Part shown: positions 15,330 to 17,946 of the stretch, one piece after another
Position numbering within the stretch: the first letter of the stretch is position 1
How the letters are laid out: each line of letters opens with the position of its first letter
Assembly (NCBI GenBank): GCA_013153235.1
Contig: JAADEU010000076.1
Location: 1 to 17,946, forward strand
Direction of reading: 5' to 3'
Length of the DNA stretch: 17,946 nt
Origin: Aquificota bacterium
GTDB taxonomy: Bacteria; Aquificota; Aquificia; Aquificales; Hydrogenothermaceae
Notes under the pieces: model-generated
Told to the model about the DNA's origin: nothing
The model's input: only the letters and a program-made list of their open reading frames with translations
The model's database searches: none
Made by a program: the position numbers and the translations under genes

Positions 15330-16775
15330 TTACTCTTCTTTATTGTACTCCCACTTACCTGTCATAAGGTACTCATGTATAGATTCTGCTGCATCTCTTC
15401 CGTGTCTGATGGCTGTAACAACTGTATCACCACCGTTTACAACATCACCACCTGCAAAGATACCCTCAACATTTGTTCTGTATTTATCATCAACTGTAGA
15501 CAGGTTATTCCACTTGTCTATCTTCAGACCAGGGATATTTTTGTATGCAACATCGTTGTATCCCTGACCTACAGCCATAATAACGGCATCACACTCAATT
15601 ATGTGCTCAGAGCCTTCAATTGGCTTGGGTCTTGGTCTTCCTCCTTTCTCATCCGGAACAAGCTCCATTTTGATACATTTTAGACCTGCAACCTCACCTT
15701 TATCGTTTCCGATTACCTCGATAGGCTGTGTGAGCCAGTGGAATATTGCCCCCTCTTCAGCAAGGTGGTCCCATTCCTCATCTTTGGCAGAGGATGTATC
15801 CCTTGTTCTTCTGTAAACGAGGTGTGTTTCGTTTCCAAGTCTGATGGATGTAATCATACAGTCCACAGCTGTAAATCCACCACCGATTACAGCTACTTTT
15901 TTGTTTTTAGGAAGTTCCACATCTTCTTCCGGTGCCAGAAGCGGATGTGTATGTCCCACGTTCAGCTTCATCAGGAATCCAATAGCTGTGTAAACCCCTT
16001 TCAGGTCTTCACCGGGGATTCCCATCTTCTTTCCTCTTCCGGAACCAACGGCTATGAATATTGCATCAAAGTTTTCCATAAGTGTTTCTATAGGAATGTC
16101 CTTTCCTACTGTTACGCCAGTTATTATCTCAACACCTAACTTCTTAATCAGGTCAATCTCAAAATCAAGGGCGTGTCTGTCCAGTCTTGCCATAGGAATT
16201 CCGTATCTCATCACCCCACCGGTAAATGGGAGGGCCTCAAATATAGTTACAGAATGTCCCTTTCTGACAAGGAAGTATGCAGCTGAAAGACCTGCAGGAC
16301 CTGCACCTATAATTGCCACCTTCTTACCTGTAGGTGGCTCTTTTTCATCCACCCACTCAATTCCAGACATCCTTACAGAATCACCGACGAACCTTTCAAG
16401 TCCACCGATACTGACGGCCTGTCCGTTATCTTTGAATGTAAGAACACATGTGCTCTCACACAGTCTGTCCTGTGGACACACCCTACCACAGACAGATGAG
16501 AACGGGTTCTTTTCTCTGAGAATCTTATAAGCCCCCCAGATATCGTCATGCTGGATTCTCTCTATCCACTTTTCCATCTCACTTTCAACAGGACATGAAG
16601 GTGTACATGGGGCTTTCCTACAGAGGATACATCTGAAGGACTCATCCTTGGCTGCTGTATGACCAAAGCCCAGAACAAACTCTTTAAAATTATGCTTTCT
16701 TCTTTCAGGGTCCATTAAAGGCAGTGGATTCCTGTCATGCCTCCTGTAAACAGGTTTTTCCCTCTTCTTCTGCAT
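15330..16775 (-). CDS. gltD: GltD/NfnB-type NAD(P)H-dependent iron-sulfur flavoprotein (glutamate synthase small-subunit family)
   Basis: The 481-residue protein has the GltD fold. Its N-terminal Cys motifs for two [4Fe-4S] clusters are 'CILCRKAPCTPSCP' and 'CGRVCPQDRLCESTC'. An FAD-binding 'AIIGAGPAGLSAAYFL', an NAD(P)H-binding 'VIGGGFTAVDC' with 'VYRRTR', and the C-terminal FAD motif 'IFAGGDVVNGGDTVVTAI' follow. In GltBD it passes electrons from NADPH to the glutamine-using large subunit. In NfnAB the homologue takes part in electron bifurcation. No large subunit or NfnA lies next to it, so the partner is unknown. The usual EMPA after the Arg pair reads 'DTSSA'. ATG 16775 is favoured over the adjacent ATG 16778, because GGAGG lies 6 nt before it but only 3 nt before the first. 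It follows argF by about 15 nt. Confidence 0.88.
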   Translation of the reverse strand: MQKKREKPVYRRHDRNPLPLMDPERRKHNFKEFVLGFGHTAAKDESFRCILCRKAPCTPSCPVESEMEKWIERIQHDDIWGAYKILREKNPFSSVCGRVCPQDRLCESTCVLTFKDNGQAVSIGGLERFVGDSVRMSGIEWVDEKEPPTGKKVAIIGAGPAGLSAAYFLVRKGHSVTIFEALPFTGGVMRYGIPMARLDRHALDFEIDLIKKLGVEIITGVTVGKDIPIETLMENFDAIFIAVGSGRGKKMGIPGEDLKGVYTAIGFLMKLNVGHTHPLLAPEEDVELPKNKKVAVIGGGFTAVDCMITSIRLGNETHLVYRRTRDTSSAKDEEWDHLAEEGAIFHWLTQPIEVIGNDKGEVAGLKCIKMELVPDEKGGRPRPKPIEGSEHIIECDAVIMAVGQGYNDVAYKNIPGLKIDKWNNLSTVDDKYRTNVEGIFAGGDVVNGGDTVVTAIRHGRDAAESIHEYLMTGKWEYNKEE

Positions 16776-16790
16776 CATTAACCTCCTGTT

Positions 16791-17699
16791 TTATTTAAAT
16801 AATAGACTCATCAATGCTTTCTGGGCGTGGAGTCTGTTTTCAGCCTCATCAAAAATCACATCGGCAAACTGTTCAAACACATCCTCTGAAATTTCCTCCC
16901 CTTTGTGGGCAGGAAGACAGTGCATAACAATTGCGTTTTTTGAGGCGTGTCTGAGGAGTTCTTTATTTACAGAAAATCCTTCAAAGGCTTTCTTCTTCTC
17001 CTTCTCTCCTTCCTGTCCCATACTTACCCACACATCTGTGTAAATCACATCTGCATCCTTAACAGCCTCAACAGGGTCGTTTGTTATTCTAATTTCAGCT
17101 TTTGTTTCCTTTGCAAGCTTAAGGGCTTTGTAAACAGCTTTTCCAGAGGGTTCATATCCTTCAGGTGTTGCAACAGATACATTAAAACCTACAAGCCCAC
17201 CGGCTATAAGCCATGTGTTTGCAACGTTGTTTCCATCCCCCACAAAGGCAACCTTGATTCCTTCCACCTTTCCGAATCTTTCCTGAATAGTCTGGAGGTC
17301 TGCCAGAATCTGACATGGGTGGAGGTAATCTGTAAGTGCGTTTATCACAGGTTTATCAAAGTACTGTGCAAGCTCCTCAACCTCTTTATGGGAGTACGTC
17401 CTGATAACAAGTCCATCAAGATACCTGGCCATCACCCTTCCGGTATCCTTGATGTCTTCACCTCTGCTTATCTGGGTAGAGGAACCGGTTATATACAGGG
17501 GCTGACCCCCCATCTGGTAAACCCCAACCTCAAAGGAAAGTCTGGTTCTGGTTGAAGGTTTCATAAAAATCAGACCTATTGATTTGTTTTTGAGTGTCTG
17601 GTCAGTAAAGGGCTCTTTTTTCAGTTTTTGGGCGTACTCTATAATCTCCAGTACCTCGTCTTTTGAAAGCTCATAAAAATTAATAAAATCCCTTTTCAC
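16791..17699 (-). CDS. argF: Ornithine carbamoyltransferase
   Basis: This cytosolic enzyme of arginine synthesis makes citrulline from ornithine and carbamoyl phosphate. The 302 residues carry the carbamoyl-phosphate motif 'PSTRTRLSFEVG' (48-59) and 'HPCQ' (127-130). The ornithine-binding 'DVWVSMGQE' (222-230) and 'HCLPAHKG' (260-267) with the catalytic Cys are also present. The SMG loop and HCLPA identify it as ornithine, not aspartate, carbamoyltransferase. The start is GTG at 17699, with a strong GGAGG 7 nt upstream; no ATG lies before the first conserved helix. It is the first gene of argF-gltD and has its own promoter. I see no clear ArgR operator in the upstream region. Confidence 0.97.
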   Translation of the reverse strand: MKRDFINFYELSKDEVLEIIEYAQKLKKEPFTDQTLKNKSIGLIFMKPSTRTRLSFEVGVYQMGGQPLYITGSSTQISRGEDIKDTGRVMARYLDGLVIRTYSHKEVEELAQYFDKPVINALTDYLHPCQILADLQTIQERFGKVEGIKVAFVGDGNNVANTWLIAGGLVGFNVSVATPEGYEPSGKAVYKALKLAKETKAEIRITNDPVEAVKDADVIYTDVWVSMGQEGEKEKKKAFEGFSVNKELLRHASKNAIVMHCLPAHKGEEISEDVFEQFADVIFDEAENRLHAQKALMSLLFK

Positions 17700-17726
17700 T
17701 TAACTACCTCCTTAATTGAAAAATAA

Positions 17727-17755
17727 AATATAACACTGTTTGATTTTTTATTCAA
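17727..17755 (-). promoter_or_regulatory. Promoter of argF-gltD (extended -10)
   Basis: On the minus strand TTGAAT (17755-17750) and TATATT (17732-17727) are separated by exactly 17 nt, with TGT directly before the -10, an extended -10 motif. The start would be near 17720, giving a leader of about 20 nt with the GGAGG ribosome-binding site. Confidence 0.6.
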
Positions 17756-17774
17756 GCAACAGTTAAGCTGGTAG

Positions 17775-17946
17775 TTAGTTCATAAGTCCACAGTCCACAG
17801 GTAAAAAATTCCAATATATAAACAACAAAGCCAGAGCTCTTTTCATTGAATTAATTGCTTTTGCGTAAGCTTCCGTCTTTCGCCTAAACATTGCCAATCT
17901 ATCTATTATGATAGAATGCAATCCCTTATTCCCATTTGTTAATCCA
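17775..17946 (-). mobile_element. C-terminal end of an IS transposase (partial, cut by window edge)
   Basis: The minus strand is open from the window edge to TAA at 17777-17775, giving 56 visible residues. The stretch 'RLAMFRRKTEAYAKAIN' followed by 'ALALLFIYWNFL' matches the C-terminal helix of many IS transposases of the IS1/InsB-like DDE type. There, a basic R(R/K)T segment, a Ser/Ala-Lys and a hydrophobic helix end in 'YWNF' or 'YYNF'. The tail after it ('PVDCGLMN') is atypical. It contains an AGTCCAC tandem repeat (17785-17798) and may lie in or near the IS end. I cannot see the other end or define inverted repeats, so I cannot say whether it is an intact element or a remnant. The family assignment is by eye. 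Confidence 0.55.

Noticed and set aside
17785..17801. AGTCCAC tandem repeat as a CRISPR or regulatory repeat
   Set aside because: Only two 7-bp copies, no spacers, and it lies in the tail of the transposase-like frame.
1..17946. A previously undescribed multi-gene defence, secretion or biosynthetic system
   Set aside because: Nearly all of the window is housekeeping envelope and metabolic genes. No cluster of unknown genes, repeat array or phage-like module is visible.

Overview
This window reads as ordinary chromosome from a thermophilic, moderately AT-rich bacterium. The best guess is Aquificota, in the Persephonella/Hydrogenothermaceae direction. The clues are Arg codons that are almost all AGA/AGG, strong Shine-Dalgarno (SD) sites, very tight packing with many short overlaps, a short dcw (division and cell wall) cluster, and a stand-alone biotin-dependent carboxyltransferase of the kind used in CO2-fixing central metabolism. 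The taxonomic call is inference; no rRNA or tRNA gene is present to confirm it.

Layout. (1) Positions 1-3251, + strand: the 3' end of a helical protein of uncertain family, a small DUF4911-like protein, and a full-length bifunctional (p)ppGpp synthetase/hydrolase. (2) Positions 3252-12671, - strand: a ten-gene cell-envelope operon, in transcription order murD-ftsW-murG-murB-ddl-ftsQ-ftsA-ftsZ-pgsA-plsY. Genes overlap or are separated by 20 nt or less, and some use TTG starts with the SD inside the preceding gene. It joins lipid II synthesis, the divisome core and phospholipid synthesis in one transcript. murC, which often lies between murG and murB, is not in this window. (3) Positions 12764-14611, + strand: a carboxyltransferase plus biotin-carrier subunit (PycB/OadA/CfiA family), transcribed divergently from murD with overlapping -10 elements. 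(4) Positions 14629-15255, - strand: an unrecognised 208-residue protein, bounded by two intrinsic terminators, whose C-terminal half may have a Roadblock/LC7-like fold. (5) Positions 15330-17699, - strand: argF followed by an orphan GltD/NfnB-type flavoprotein, with a good extended -10 promoter. (6) Positions 17775-17946, - strand: the C-terminal end of an insertion-sequence transposase, cut by the window edge and ending just upstream of the argF promoter.

How the genes fit together. The rel gene is the likely growth-rate controller. Its convergent neighbour is an operon covering wall precursor synthesis, polymerisation and septation (MurD, Ddl, MurB, MurG, FtsW, FtsQ, FtsA, FtsZ) and the glycerophospholipid steps PlsY and PgsA. 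The right side is carbon and nitrogen metabolism: oxo-acid carboxylation, arginine synthesis and an NAD(P)H/iron-sulfur flavoprotein.

I found no CRISPR array, phage, toxin-antitoxin or defence module. The most interesting points are an Asp-to-Asn change at the expected catalytic position of FtsW, altered active-site motifs in the carboxyltransferase, the unrecognised 14.6-15.3 kb gene, and the IS end next to argF.
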